A DNA stretch of 64,000 bases from Ectothiorhodospira marina (GTDB lineage: Bacteria > Pseudomonadota > Gammaproteobacteria > Ectothiorhodospirales > Ectothiorhodospiraceae), in NCBI RefSeq assembly GCF_900109495.1, contig NZ_FOAA01000008.1, positions 1-64,000 of the forward strand, given 5' to 3'. Within the stretch, counting starts at the first letter, position 1, and each line of letters begins with the position of its first letter. This document shows positions 53,091 to 61,738 of the stretch, one piece after another. The notes below the pieces were generated by a model that saw nothing but the letters and a program-made list of their open reading frames with translations, did no database searches and was not told the origin of the DNA. Made by a program: the position numbers and the translations under genes.

Positions 53091-53134
53091 GTGTCCACCC
53101 GATCAGACCCCCATCCGTTGCAAAGGACACCGGC

Positions 53135-53329
53135 ATGAGCGAAGACGATCAAAAAACCGCCCCGCCCTCCAAACCCTACCCCGGTCCGGAGCGCCGCAAG
53201 GGCGAACGTCGCAAGGCCCAGCACGACCGTCGTGAAATGTTCCGTTTCGAGCCGGAAAAGGACCCCCGCCGCTCCGGCCAGGATCGCCGCCGGGCCAATC
53301 AGGATGTCTGGAAGCAGCGGGATATCTGA
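53135..53329 (+). CDS. small Arg-rich charged protein of unknown function
   Basis: 64 residues, about one-quarter Arg, with repeats of the form R-R-x-x-(D/E)-R-R: GPERRKGERRK, HDRREMFRFEPEKDPRR, SGQDRRR. No hydrophobic core or signal peptide, so it is probably disordered or RNA/membrane-surface binding. It sits between the sodium channel and an antiporter; its stop overlaps the antiporter start by 1 nt. Not recognised. Confidence 0.6.
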   Translation: MSEDDQKTAPPSKPYPGPERRKGERRKAQHDRREMFRFEPEKDPRRSGQDRRRANQDVWKQRDI

Positions 53330-54534
53330 TGATGATGGAATCCCTTCCCGGTTGGCTGCCCGTTGAGGTGTCTCGAACCCCATTAAACATCCTCTTATTG
53401 GGCGTTATTTTATCCTTCAGTATTTTTGCTGACACGGTGGCACGCCGTGTGGGCGTTCCACGGATATCCATCCTGATCATGGTGGGTGTTGGTATTGCTT
53501 TTGTGCAGCAGGTGCTGATGGGGGCTCAAGACGCCGAATTATTGGGTGGGTTAAGTGAACCCCTGATCCAGTTGGCGCTGGTCATGGTGGCTTTTCTGCT
53601 GGGTAGTGAATTCAAGCTGAATCAGCTGCGGGATACGGGGTCACTGATTCTGATCATTTCACTCTTTGTGATTGTGGGCGGCGGCGTCCTGGTGGGCGTC
53701 GGTCTGCTGGCGCTGGGATTCCCGCTCGTGGTTGCCATCTCCTTGGCCGCCATTTCCGTGGCAACAGATCCTGCCGCCGTCACGGAGTCAATCAGGGAGA
53801 GTGGCGATACACGACTGCGGGCCAAGGTCTTGCTGGGCACCGTGGCCATTGATGATGTCTGGGGTATCTTGATATTCGGGATCAGCATGGCGGTGCTGGG
53901 GTGGGCGCTGAGCAATGACGGCCAGCTGGCCTTACTGCACGCCTTATGGGAGTTGGGAGGGGCCATCGTATTAGGTGCCCTGATCGGGCTGCCAGCCTCC
54001 TGGCTGACCGGTCGCCTCAGTCCGGGAGAGCCCATCCAGGTTGAAGCCATCGCGCTGATTCTCTTACTGGCGGGCTTTTCCGACTTGCTGGGTGTGTCGG
54101 CCCTGCTGGCATCCATGGTTGCCGGCACGCTGGTGGCCAATCTGGCCTACCACCATACCCGGTCATTCCGGGAGATCCAGCATATCGAATGGCCATTTCT
54201 GGTGTTCTTCTTTGTACTTTCCGGTGCAAGTATCGATCTGTACAACGTTGGAGATGCCATCGGGCTGACGATCGCTTATATCCTGCTGCGGCTGGTGGGC
54301 AGGATTCTTGGTGGATATCTGGCAGTGATATTGACCCGAAGTCAACAACAGACCCTGCCCCGGCATATTGGCCTGGCACTCACACCTCAGGCCGGCATAG
54401 CCATCGGGATGGGCTTGCTGGCAGCCGAGCAATTTCCCGAGTTCCGCGGTACGATCCTCTCGGTTGTGGTCGCTTCGACCATCACCTTTGAATTGATTGG
54501 ACCGGTTCTGGTACGACGCGTCTTGCGTTCCTGA
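53329..54534 (+). CDS. cation:proton antiporter (CPA family)
   Basis: 401-residue membrane protein with ~12 helices. The Asp pair of the ion site is in SVATDPAAVTES (TDPA) and GTVAIDDVWGI (AIDD), as in NhaP/KefB-type antiporters; GVSALLASMVAGTLVAN and LALTPQAGIAIGMGLLA are also typical. It begins with three ATGs in a row; the first overlaps the stop of the small Arg-rich gene. Base use is lower in G+C than its neighbours in the first half (for example runs like TTATTTTATCC), hinting at transfer. Confidence 0.85.
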   Translation: MMMESLPGWLPVEVSRTPLNILLLGVILSFSIFADTVARRVGVPRISILIMVGVGIAFVQQVLMGAQDAELLGGLSEPLIQLALVMVAFLLGSEFKLNQLRDTGSLILIISLFVIVGGGVLVGVGLLALGFPLVVAISLAAISVATDPAAVTESIRESGDTRLRAKVLLGTVAIDDVWGILIFGISMAVLGWALSNDGQLALLHALWELGGAIVLGALIGLPASWLTGRLSPGEPIQVEAIALILLLAGFSDLLGVSALLASMVAGTLVANLAYHHTRSFREIQHIEWPFLVFFFVLSGASIDLYNVGDAIGLTIAYILLRLVGRILGGYLAVILTRSQQQTLPRHIGLALTPQAGIAIGMGLLAAEQFPEFRGTILSVVVASTITFELIGPVLVRRVLRS

Positions 54535-54553
54535 GTTGCCCCGCTGATGGAAA

Positions 54554-54577
54554 ACGCCGCCCCCTCAAGGGCGGCGT
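54554..54577. terminator. bidirectional terminator between antiporter and peroxiredoxin genes
   Basis: 9-bp arms ACGCCGCCC / GGGCGGCGT around CCTCAA between convergent genes; a T run lies on the minus-strand side. Confidence 0.75.
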
Positions 54578-54583
54578 CATGAC

Positions 54584-55231
54584 TTACAGGGATTTGCGGG
54601 AGAAGTACCAGTCCACGTAGTCGTAACCTTCGCCCTCGCGCTGCTTCATGCCCTCCGAGGTCTTGGGCGGCGGCACGATGACAGGCTGTCCGGGGCACCA
54701 TGCCTCAGGCGTGGCCACACCGTGTTCGTCAGAGGTTTGCAATGCATCCAGCAGCCGCAGGAACTCGTCCACGCTTCTGCCATTGGTCATGGGGTAGTAG
54801 ACCATGGCACGAAGGATACCTTCCGGGTCAATCAGGAAGGTGGCACGCACCGCTGAAGTATCGGCGGCGTTGGGGTGGATCATGCCATAGGCACTGGCCA
54901 CTTCCATCTTGAGATCCTCGATGATCGGGAAAGGAATCTCGACACCGAACTTCTCATGGATGTTTTTCGTCCAGGCCAGGTGAGAGAACAGGCTGTCAAT
55001 CGACAACCCCAGCAATTGGCAATTCCGCTTTTTGAATTCCTCTGCCCGTTCAGCAAAGCCGATGAATTCAGTGGTGCACACGGGCGTGAAGTCCGCTGGA
55101 TGGGAGAACAGCACCAGCCACTGTCCCCGATAATCATTGAGAGAACGTTCACCGTGGGTGGTCTGGGCCTTGAAATGCGGGGCCGGGGCGTTGAGTTGCG
55201 GAAGACCGTAGGTTTGTTCGTTGGCTTGCAT
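54584..55231 (-). CDS. peroxiredoxin, Prx6 (1-Cys-like) subfamily
   Basis: 215 residues. The peroxidatic Cys is in HPADFTPVCTTEF (P-x3-T-x2-C), followed by SIDSLFSHLAW and FPIIEDLKMEVASAYGM. The extended C-terminal part with CPGQPVIVPPP and GYDYVDWYF is typical of Prx6-type enzymes. It reduces hydrogen peroxide and organic peroxides. A phototroph-relevant oxidant defence gene; an AT-rich 183-bp region without a gene lies upstream. Confidence 0.93.
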   Translation of the reverse strand: MQANEQTYGLPQLNAPAPHFKAQTTHGERSLNDYRGQWLVLFSHPADFTPVCTTEFIGFAERAEEFKKRNCQLLGLSIDSLFSHLAWTKNIHEKFGVEIPFPIIEDLKMEVASAYGMIHPNAADTSAVRATFLIDPEGILRAMVYYPMTNGRSVDEFLRLLDALQTSDEHGVATPEAWCPGQPVIVPPPKTSEGMKQREGEGYDYVDWYFSRKSL

Positions 55232-55414
55232 CGGGATCTCCTTGGAAGGGTTATGGATTGATCGTGACCTTCGCGACCCATAATAAGGAAACGCTTATGC
55301 TTAGGCCAATGACTTTTCCCACCCAGCAAGATAGCCTTAGTTAATTGATTTATCGCAAGATATTCAAGGGAGTCCCCGGCCACCCGCCATCGAAAACCAT
55401 GCTGGACGGCGCGC

Positions 55415-55768
55415 TCATACCACACACGTGGCGCCGGGCCTGCCGACCATGTTGGCCAGGCGCTCGCGGTCGAGGACAAAGGGTTCGGTGGGGGCAATCT
55501 CACGGGCAGTGCGCTCAAGGATGTCGCGTACCCAGGACGGGAGACCGGGATTGATGCGATAGAAAATCCATTGGCCACGACGATGGTCGGCCACGATGCC
55601 ACTTTCGCGCAGCAGTGCCAGGTGACGGGACACCTTGGGCTGGGGCATCTGAATGGCGTGAGTGAGCTCACAGACGCACAACTCCCCCTCCAGACTGAGG
55701 AGCGTGAGGCACCGCAAGCGTGTGGAATCCGACAGGGCCTTGAAAACAGTTTCCGGCAACTTATTCAT
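55415..55768 (-). CDS. ArsR/SmtB family transcriptional regulator
   Basis: 117 residues from the ATG at 55768. Winged helix with FKALSDSTRLRCLTLL, then ELCVCELTHAI, the alpha-3 metal site CVC of arsenite-responsive ArsR proteins, and QPKVSRHLALLRESGIV as recognition helix, then the wing RRGQWIFYRI. It ends with another Cys (GATCVV). It is usually derepressed by As(III)/Sb(III). No arsenic resistance gene is adjacent. A dyad covers its start codon (55762-55779). Confidence 0.9.
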   Translation of the reverse strand: MNKLPETVFKALSDSTRLRCLTLLSLEGELCVCELTHAIQMPQPKVSRHLALLRESGIVADHRRGQWIFYRINPGLPSWVRDILERTAREIAPTEPFVLDRERLANMVGRPGATCVV

Positions 55769-55779
55769 GAAACTGAATA
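55762..55779 (-). promoter_or_regulatory. dyad overlapping the arsR start codon
   Basis: TATTCA (55762-55767) and TGAATA (55774-55779) are exact complements 6 bp apart, in an AT-rich patch (ATATATTCAG). ArsR operators are short imperfect ATTCA-type dyads, so this may be the autoregulatory site. Confidence 0.45.
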
Positions 55780-55909
55780 TATGGGATGCACCTCCCCCAG
55801 ACAAGTGCCCTGGAAGCCGGCCAGGCAAGCAAGGTGCTCTGCTTGTGCGCGACGCCGCAGGCTCCGTATAATTCTGGAATCTTTACACTATTCATGGATA
55901 GTCACCCAG

Positions 55910-57019
55910 ATGCAAGCAGCCCTGGAACGACGCGCCTTCATCATCCTGCTGTTGCTGGTGACTGGCCTCTTCCTTTACCTGATGAAGCCTTTCTTCGGCG
56001 CCGTGCTCTGGGCCTGCATCATCGGGGTGCTGTTCCATCCGGTGCAGATGCGCCTGGAGTCCCACTGGGGCAGGCGCCCCAACCTCACGGCCCTGACCAC
56101 CCTCACCCTCTGCGTCATCATGGTGATCATCCCGGTACTGTTCGTGCTGGGGTCGTTCCTGCGGGAAGGAGCCAGCCTGTACCAGGCGCTGGAGACCGGC
56201 AAGGTCGACCCAGGGGCTTACGTGGACCGCATCCGCGAGGCCTTCCCCGTGATCCAGAACCTGCTGGATCGCCTGCAGGTGGACGTGGCCAGCCTCAAGG
56301 AGCGACTGGCCGATACGGCGCTCACGACCAGCGGATTCATCGCTCAGAACACGCTGCAGGTGGGACGTAACACCCTGCAGTTCTTCGTCAGCCTGGGACT
56401 GATGCTCTACCTGACCTTCTTCCTGCTGCGGGACGGTGAGAAGTTGCTCCGACTCATTGAGCGCGCCCTGCCCATCGGTGATGAGCGGGAACGACTGCTT
56501 TTTGCGCGCTTTTCCGAGGTAGCCCGCGCCACGGTCAAGGGTAATCTGGTGGTGGCCACTATCCAGGGGACGCTGGGGGGGCTCATTTTCTGGATCCTTG
56601 GCATCCCCGGGGCCCTGCTCTGGGGCGTGGTGATGATCCTGCTCTCCTTGATTCCCGTGGTCGGTGCAGGGCTCATCTGGGCCCCTGTGGCCATTTATCT
56701 GTTCGCCGTCGGCGACTGGGTACAAGGGCTGATCCTGACAATCTTTGGCGCCGGGGTCATCGGTTTGGTGGATAACATCCTGCGCCCCATCCTGGTGGGT
56801 CGGGATACCAAGCTGCCCGACTACGTGGTGCTACTCTCCACCCTGGGCGGCATCGTCACCTTCGGCCTGAATGGCTTTGTGATCGGCCCGCTGATTGCGG
56901 TGCTCTTCACCGCCTTCTGGGGCATCTTCATGCGGGACTTCCACAGAGGGCCGGAGGAGCAGAGCGCTTCGGCCGCTGAAGAAGACGATGGGGAAGGTCA
57001 AGGCGGGGGAACGACCTGA
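55910..57019 (+). CDS. AI-2E family transporter (PerM-like)
   Basis: 369 residues from the ATG at 55910 (frame open to 55571, but that part overlaps arsR antisense and is not family-like). About eight membrane helices; conserved LRDGEKLLRLIERALP, GTLGGLIFWILGIPGALLWG and VDNILRPILVGRDTKLPDYVVL. Family members have been tied to autoinducer export or sodium/proton exchange; in this sodium-rich gene set the second is plausible. The C-terminal tail is acidic. Divergent from arsR. Confidence 0.85.
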   Translation: MQAALERRAFIILLLLVTGLFLYLMKPFFGAVLWACIIGVLFHPVQMRLESHWGRRPNLTALTTLTLCVIMVIIPVLFVLGSFLREGASLYQALETGKVDPGAYVDRIREAFPVIQNLLDRLQVDVASLKERLADTALTTSGFIAQNTLQVGRNTLQFFVSLGLMLYLTFFLLRDGEKLLRLIERALPIGDERERLLFARFSEVARATVKGNLVVATIQGTLGGLIFWILGIPGALLWGVVMILLSLIPVVGAGLIWAPVAIYLFAVGDWVQGLILTIFGAGVIGLVDNILRPILVGRDTKLPDYVVLLSTLGGIVTFGLNGFVIGPLIAVLFTAFWGIFMRDFHRGPEEQSASAAEEDDGEGQGGGTT

Positions 57020-57064
57020 ACGCCGTCGTCTCCGCCCCCTTGGGTTTTCAGGAGTCCTGGGTTT

Positions 57065-57496
57065 TCAAGAGTCCTTGGGCAACTCACACGCGGCGGGTTG
57101 GCGGCGGCGGTAACGGGCCCAGATACCGTAACCAAAATCCATCACCGGCAGCACACCGGGGATCGCCGATACGACCTTGGCCAACCAGCGATAGCCCGGC
57201 AAGGCACGCCAGACAGTCACAAAGGCATAGGCCCCGGTGGTCAACCGACCCTCGGCGTCGCAGGCGTGCATCCGCTCCATGGCCTGCTCCCAGGTAACCC
57301 CCAGGCGTTCCAACGCCTCGGGATGGCTGTGCAGATCAAGCCAGTTGACCTTTCCAGCCTTATCCAGCCGTCGGTAGTGACCGATCTCGCGGCGGCACAA
57401 AGGACAGCCCCCATCATAGAAAACCATGGGCCTACCATCGAATCCATCACCTTGCGAGGGGCTGGAAGCGGCAGAGATATTGTCAGCGCTATTCAT
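57065..57496 (-). CDS. DCC family thiol-disulfide oxidoreductase-like protein (DUF393)
   Basis: 143 residues from the ATG at 57496. The DUF393 motif DGGCPLCRREI (D-x2-C-x2-C) sits after a beta strand MVFYDG, followed by LDLHSHPEALERLG and AFVTVWRALPGYRWLA. It is thought to be a thioredoxin-like redox protein. 11 bp downstream of ubiG. Confidence 0.88.
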   Translation of the reverse strand: MNSADNISAASSPSQGDGFDGRPMVFYDGGCPLCRREIGHYRRLDKAGKVNWLDLHSHPEALERLGVTWEQAMERMHACDAEGRLTTGAYAFVTVWRALPGYRWLAKVVSAIPGVLPVMDFGYGIWARYRRRQPAACELPKDS

Positions 57497-57507
57497 GAAA
57501 TCAGGCC

Positions 57508-58269
57508 TCAAGACAGTCGGGGGCCGGGTTGATGCGTCATGAGCATATAGTTCACACCCATGTATCCGGCCAGGCTCATGCGACGGTTGAACGGGTTGAC
57601 CCGTACCCCCGTGCGTTCGATCACTTCCAGCCCATCGGGCGTAAGCAGGGCCTCCAGTTCCTCTGGCTTGGGGAAGCGCTTCCACTGGTGGGTACCTCGA
57701 GGCAGCCAGCGCAGGATGTACTCGGCGCCGATGATCGCCGCCACAAACGAGGCCGCCGTACGGTTGATCGTGGCAATGAAGCCATACCCCCCCGGGCGCA
57801 GCAGTCGATTACAGGCTTGCATGAAGCCGGACAGGTCCGCCACGTGCTCGACCACCTCCATGTTGAGCACCACATCATAGTGGGTATCGCGGTTTGCCAG
57901 AGTCTCCACGGCAACCTCTTCATAGGTGACCGGCAGCCCTGAATGCTCCGCATGCATCCGTGCCACAGTGATATTGCGTCCGGTCACATCCACACCATGA
58001 ACCTGCGCGCCCAGCTTCGCCATGGACTCGCTGAGAATTCCCCCGCCACAGCCGATGTCCAGCAGGGTGAGGCCCTCCAGTGGGCGCTCAGCATGACAGT
58101 CACGTCCCAGATACTGACAAAGCCGCTCCAGGATATACCCGGTGCGCACCCGGTTCAGCGTGTGCAGGGCCCAGAAAGGCCCTCGGTCATTCCACCAGAG
58201 ATCAGCCAAGGCGGTATAGCGGGCCACCTCTTCCGGGTCGATGGAAGATTCTCGGAGCGGGGATGTCAT
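57508..58269 (-). CDS. ubiG: bifunctional 3-demethylubiquinol / 2-polyprenyl-6-hydroxyphenol O-methyltransferase
   Basis: 253-residue SAM-dependent methyltransferase acting twice in ubiquinone synthesis. It begins with YTALADLWWNDRGPFWALHTLN, the UbiG signature, then SAM motif LLDIGCGGGILSESMAKLGA, VLNMEVVEHVAD and the C-terminal GTHQWKRFPKPEEL. Its start overlaps the stop of the upstream dehydrogenase (ATGA). Confidence 0.95.
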   Translation of the reverse strand: MTSPLRESSIDPEEVARYTALADLWWNDRGPFWALHTLNRVRTGYILERLCQYLGRDCHAERPLEGLTLLDIGCGGGILSESMAKLGAQVHGVDVTGRNITVARMHAEHSGLPVTYEEVAVETLANRDTHYDVVLNMEVVEHVADLSGFMQACNRLLRPGGYGFIATINRTAASFVAAIIGAEYILRWLPRGTHQWKRFPKPEELEALLTPDGLEVIERTGVRVNPFNRRMSLAGYMGVNYMLMTHQPGPRLS

Positions 58270-59180
58270 GAGCGGCCTCCGGCCTCTTTGTCAGACACGT
58301 TGGATGGCGGCGTCAAGCGGCGCAGCACCTCGGCAATCACCGCGGAGTCCTCTTCTCCGTACCCCTGCCCCACGGCTGCATTGATCCACTGGGCCGCCTG
58401 GGCGGTACCCGGCAGGGGCAAACCCAGATCCGCCGCCGTTTGCAGCACAATACCCATGTCCTTGGCGTGCAAGCGGGCCTTGAAACCAGGCGGATAGGAC
58501 CGATCAATCATCCGCTGGCCATGCACTTCCAGCACCCGGGAATAAGCCAGGCCACCCAGCACTGCCTCGCGCATGGCTGCCGGATCCACCCCGGCGGCTT
58601 CAGCCAGGCGGATGGCCTCGGAGACCGCGTTCATGGTCTGGGCCACAATCAATTGATTGCAGGCCTTGGTGATCTGACCGGCCCCGTGGTCACCCACATG
58701 CGTGATGGACCTGCTCACCACCTCGAGGACCGGACGTACGCGTTCCAGCACCTCGGCCTTGCCACCCACCATGATGGTCAGGCTGCCCTCCCTCGCCCCC
58801 TGCTGCCCTCCGGAGACCGGGGCATCCAGCATATCCACGTCCCGGTCTGCCAGGGCCATGGCCAGCTTGCGGGTCGCCGCGGGGGAGATGGTACTGTGAT
58901 CCACCACCACCAGGCCCGGCTGAGCGCCTTCGATCACACCGTTATTCCCCACCAGCACCTGCTCCACGTCCCGGGTGTCGGAGACGTTGGTGAGCACCAC
59001 GTCCACCTGGCGGGCCAGCTTGGCCGGACTGGTGTCCACATGGGCGCCTGCATCCTTGAAAACCTCCGTGGCCTCCAGGCGTCGCGCCCACACGTGAACC
59101 TCATGGCCGGCCTTGAGCAGATTCATGGCCATGGGACCGCCCATGATGCCCAAACCGATACAACCCACCTTCAACGTCAT
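58266..59180 (-). CDS. NAD(P)-dependent beta-hydroxyacid dehydrogenase (GarR/tartronate semialdehyde reductase-like)
   Basis: 304 residues from the ATG at 59180 (GGAG 6 nt before; an adjacent ATG at 59183). Rossmann motif VGCIGLGIMGGPMAMNLLKAGHEV, substrate loop DAPVSGGQQGAREGSLTIMVGG and catalytic Lys in HVGDHGAGQITKACNQLI. These match the 3-hydroxyisobutyrate / 2-hydroxy-3-oxopropionate reductase family; which acid is reduced cannot be settled. It is in an operon with ubiG and the DCC gene. Confidence 0.88.
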   Translation of the reverse strand: MTLKVGCIGLGIMGGPMAMNLLKAGHEVHVWARRLEATEVFKDAGAHVDTSPAKLARQVDVVLTNVSDTRDVEQVLVGNNGVIEGAQPGLVVVDHSTISPAATRKLAMALADRDVDMLDAPVSGGQQGAREGSLTIMVGGKAEVLERVRPVLEVVSRSITHVGDHGAGQITKACNQLIVAQTMNAVSEAIRLAEAAGVDPAAMREAVLGGLAYSRVLEVHGQRMIDRSYPPGFKARLHAKDMGIVLQTAADLGLPLPGTAQAAQWINAAVGQGYGEEDSAVIAEVLRRLTPPSNVSDKEAGGRS

Positions 59181-59246
59181 CATCGACTCCAGCAATTCAT
59201 TGAATGAGATCCGATTCAGCCCGGTCGGTTTCAACCCATGCGACTG

Positions 59247-60026
59247 TCAGCACATCAAGCGACGCCGCAGCAGCCAGGTGGACAGGCTCAATGCCCCCCC
59301 TCCATAAGCCGCCACCACCCCCAGATGCAGCAACACATGCGTCGGCCATTCACCAATCATCAGCGGCCGAACCACCTCCACCACATGCACCAGGGGCAGC
59401 AGATGAGCCAGGATCACGATCATGTCCGGCAACTGCTCCAACGGGAAAAACACCCCCGAAAGCAGCAGCATGGGCGTGATCGCCAGGGTGAAGTAATACA
59501 AAAAGAAATCATAACTGCGCGATAACGCAGTGACGATCATGGCGCAGGCCGCGAAGGTAAACCCGGCCAACAGGATCACGGGCAGGGCCAGCAGTGCCCT
59601 GGGGTCGCTGACCAGACCCAGCAGGGTCGCCACCACCAGGATGGCCGCGGCACTCATCAGGGCCTTGGTGGCAGCCCAGATGATCTCGCCCAGCACAATG
59701 TCATCCAGGTTAAGCGGCGCGCCCAGCAGGCCATCCCAGGTCTTCTGCTCGGACATGCGGGTGTAGGCAGAATACATGCCCTCGAAACTGGCCGTATACA
59801 TGGCACTGGAACAGATGATGCCGGAGGCCAGGAAGACCATGTAGGGCAGGTCGCCCAGGTCCCCTACCAGTTGACCGAATCCGTAGCCAAAGGCCAGCAG
59901 GTACAGCACCGGCTCGCCGAAGTTGCCCAGAATGGAGGGCACCATGATCTTTCGCCATACCAGCAGATTGCGACGCCACACGGGGATGAACCGCAGGCTC
60001 AGTTGCGGAATCAGGGAGGTCGTCAT
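59247..60026 (-). CDS. ABC-2 type exporter permease (NodJ-like)
   Basis: 259-residue permease with six membrane helices, in the NodJ/ABC-2 family (FGEPVLYLLAFGYGFGQLVG, QKTWDGLLGAPLNLDDIVLGEI, LLLSGVFFPLEQLPDMI). It is paired with the ATPase gene 3 bp upstream. In rhizobia NodIJ exports lipochitin oligosaccharides; in other bacteria the pair exports unknown lipids or glycans. Confidence 0.88.
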   Translation of the reverse strand: MTTSLIPQLSLRFIPVWRRNLLVWRKIMVPSILGNFGEPVLYLLAFGYGFGQLVGDLGDLPYMVFLASGIICSSAMYTASFEGMYSAYTRMSEQKTWDGLLGAPLNLDDIVLGEIIWAATKALMSAAAILVVATLLGLVSDPRALLALPVILLAGFTFAACAMIVTALSRSYDFFLYYFTLAITPMLLLSGVFFPLEQLPDMIVILAHLLPLVHVVEVVRPLMIGEWPTHVLLHLGVVAAYGGGALSLSTWLLRRRLMC

Positions 60027-60029
60027 GGC

Positions 60030-60989
60030 TCAGTCCCTCAACTCGTGTCCAGTGAGTTTCATGAAGACATCTTCCAGGTTCGCGGGGCGATGCAGGTAGC
60101 GCAGACCGGCTCGCTCCAGGCGTTCCAGCACCGGGGCGGCCTCATGGCAGTACAGCAACGCCATATCTCCCACCCGATGGGCGCGAGCGGGCAGGTCGTC
60201 CGCCTGGCCATCCAGCCAACGCATGGCAGCGTTGCCATTGATCTCCAGCACATGGGGGTCGATGTGCTGTGCAATCAGGGCCTGGGGGCTCTCCTGGGCC
60301 ACGATCCGACCCCGATCCATGATGGCCAGACGGTCACAGAGACGTTCGGCCTCTTCCATGTAATGGGTGGTGAGGATCAGCGTCGTGCCCTGCTGCTTCA
60401 ACCCCCGCAGGCACTGCCAGATATGATGACGGGCCTGGGGGTCCAATCCCGTGGTGGGTTCATCCAGTACCACCAACTCCGGATGATTGATCAGTGCCCG
60501 GGCCAGGGTGAGGCGCCGTTTCATCCCGCCGGAGAGGGCCTCGATGCCCAGGTTCTCCCGTTGCCCCAGGTTGGCAAAGGCCATGAGTTCATCCACGCGC
60601 TGGCGCCGTGCGGCGCCCTTGAGGCCGAAATAACCGGCGTATGTCGTCAAATTCTCACGCACGGTGAAATCCGGGTCGAGATTGTCGAACTGGGGCACGA
60701 TGCCCAGGCGCAACCGGGCTTCGCGGGCCCTTGCAGGGATCGGCTCGCCCAGCACATGCAAAGTGCCACCATCAGGGGGCGTCAACCCCAGCATCATGCG
60801 CAGGGTGGTGGTCTTGCCTGCCCCGTTGGGCCCGAGCAACCCGAAGCATTCCCCTGGACGCACCTCCAGATCAATGTGATCCACCACCGTCTCGCCATCG
60901 TAGCGCTTGAGCAGACCACAGGCCCGGGCAATATGGGGTTCGCCCGCAGCCTGGGCAGTAAAATCGTTGGTTAGAGCGACTGTATCCAT
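60030..60989 (-). CDS. ABC exporter ATP-binding protein (NodI-like)
   Basis: 319 residues from the ATG at 60989, which has AAGGA at 7 nt. Walker A GLLGPNGAGKTTTLRM, Q-loop VPQFDNLDPDFTVREN, signature LSGGMKRRLTLARAL, Walker B LVVLDEPTTGLDP and H-loop TTHYMEEAE. The C-terminal ~80 residues are the DrrA/NodI type regulatory tail. Works with the permease encoded directly downstream. Confidence 0.92.
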   Translation of the reverse strand: MDTVALTNDFTAQAAGEPHIARACGLLKRYDGETVVDHIDLEVRPGECFGLLGPNGAGKTTTLRMMLGLTPPDGGTLHVLGEPIPARAREARLRLGIVPQFDNLDPDFTVRENLTTYAGYFGLKGAARRQRVDELMAFANLGQRENLGIEALSGGMKRRLTLARALINHPELVVLDEPTTGLDPQARHHIWQCLRGLKQQGTTLILTTHYMEEAERLCDRLAIMDRGRIVAQESPQALIAQHIDPHVLEINGNAAMRWLDGQADDLPARAHRVGDMALLYCHEAAPVLERLERAGLRYLHRPANLEDVFMKLTGHELRD

Positions 60990-61099
60990 GCACTGTCCTT
61001 TGAGTTGACCGGCCATGTTACTAAGCGCCGGGCCGATGACGCCAGCAACCCGACCTTTTGCCGGGTGTTGCCCCTTGCCAAATGCACCGCCTTGAAATA

Positions 61100-61115
61100 C
61101 TGTCTATAGATATAG
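61100..61115 (+). promoter_or_regulatory. candidate LexA (SOS) box
   Basis: CTGT-CTATAGAT-ATAG, i.e. left half CTGT exact, 8-bp AT-rich centre, right half ATAG against consensus ACAG. It ends 14 bp upstream of the lexA ATG, fitting autoregulation. Extended form TACTGT on the left. Confidence 0.6.
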
Positions 61116-61129
61116 AAGCGAGGATCAGT

Positions 61130-61729
61130 ATGGAAAAGCTCACCCCCAGGCAGGCGGAAATCCTGGCATTCATCCGTGATTACATGCAGACCAGTGGCAT
61201 GCCACCCACCCGGGAAGAGATCATGCGTGCCTTTGGTTTCAAGTCCCCCAACGCGGCGGAATGTCATCTGCGCACCCTGGCCCGCAAGGGGGCCATCGAT
61301 ATCCTGGCAGGCACCTCCCGCGGGATTCGTCTGCGCGAACCCCTGGGTTTGCCCCTGGTGGGTCGCGTGGCCGCCGGGGTGCCCATCCTGGCCGAGGCGC
61401 ACATCGAAGATCATTACCGGCTGGATCCCCGCCTGTTCAATCCGCGACCGGATTACCTGCTGAGAGTCGAGGGGCTCAGCATGATCGGGGCCGGCATCAT
61501 GGACGGAGACCTGCTGGCCGTCCATCGCACCCCCGAGGTCCGCAACGGTCAGATCGCTGTCTTTCGCCTGGAGAACGACGTCACCGTGAAACGTTTCCAA
61601 CAGGAGGGGCATACGGCCCGCCTGTTGCCGGAAAACCCGGATTTCGAACCCATTGTCGTGGATTTGCGTGACGAGGAACTGTGCGTCGAGGGCGTCAGCG
61701 TCGGCATCATCCGCAACCGGGATGCCTGA
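61130..61729 (+). CDS. lexA: LexA SOS repressor
   Basis: 199 residues from the ATG at 61130 (GAGG just ahead). The winged helix ([48 protein letters not shown]) is followed by the self-cleavage site Ala-Gly in [15 protein letters not shown], catalytic Ser in [17 protein letters not shown] and Lys in DVTVKRF. The DNA-contact residues match E. coli LexA, so the E. coli-type SOS box is expected. Confidence 0.96.
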   Translation: MEKLTPRQAEILAFIRDYMQTSGMPPTREEIMRAFGFKSPNAAECHLRTLARKGAIDILAGTSRGIRLREPLGLPLVGRVAAGVPILAEAHIEDHYRLDPRLFNPRPDYLLRVEGLSMIGAGIMDGDLLAVHRTPEVRNGQIAVFRLENDVTVKRFQQEGHTARLLPENPDFEPIVVDLRDEELCVEGVSVGIIRNRDA

Positions 61730-61738
61730 CCCGCAGCC

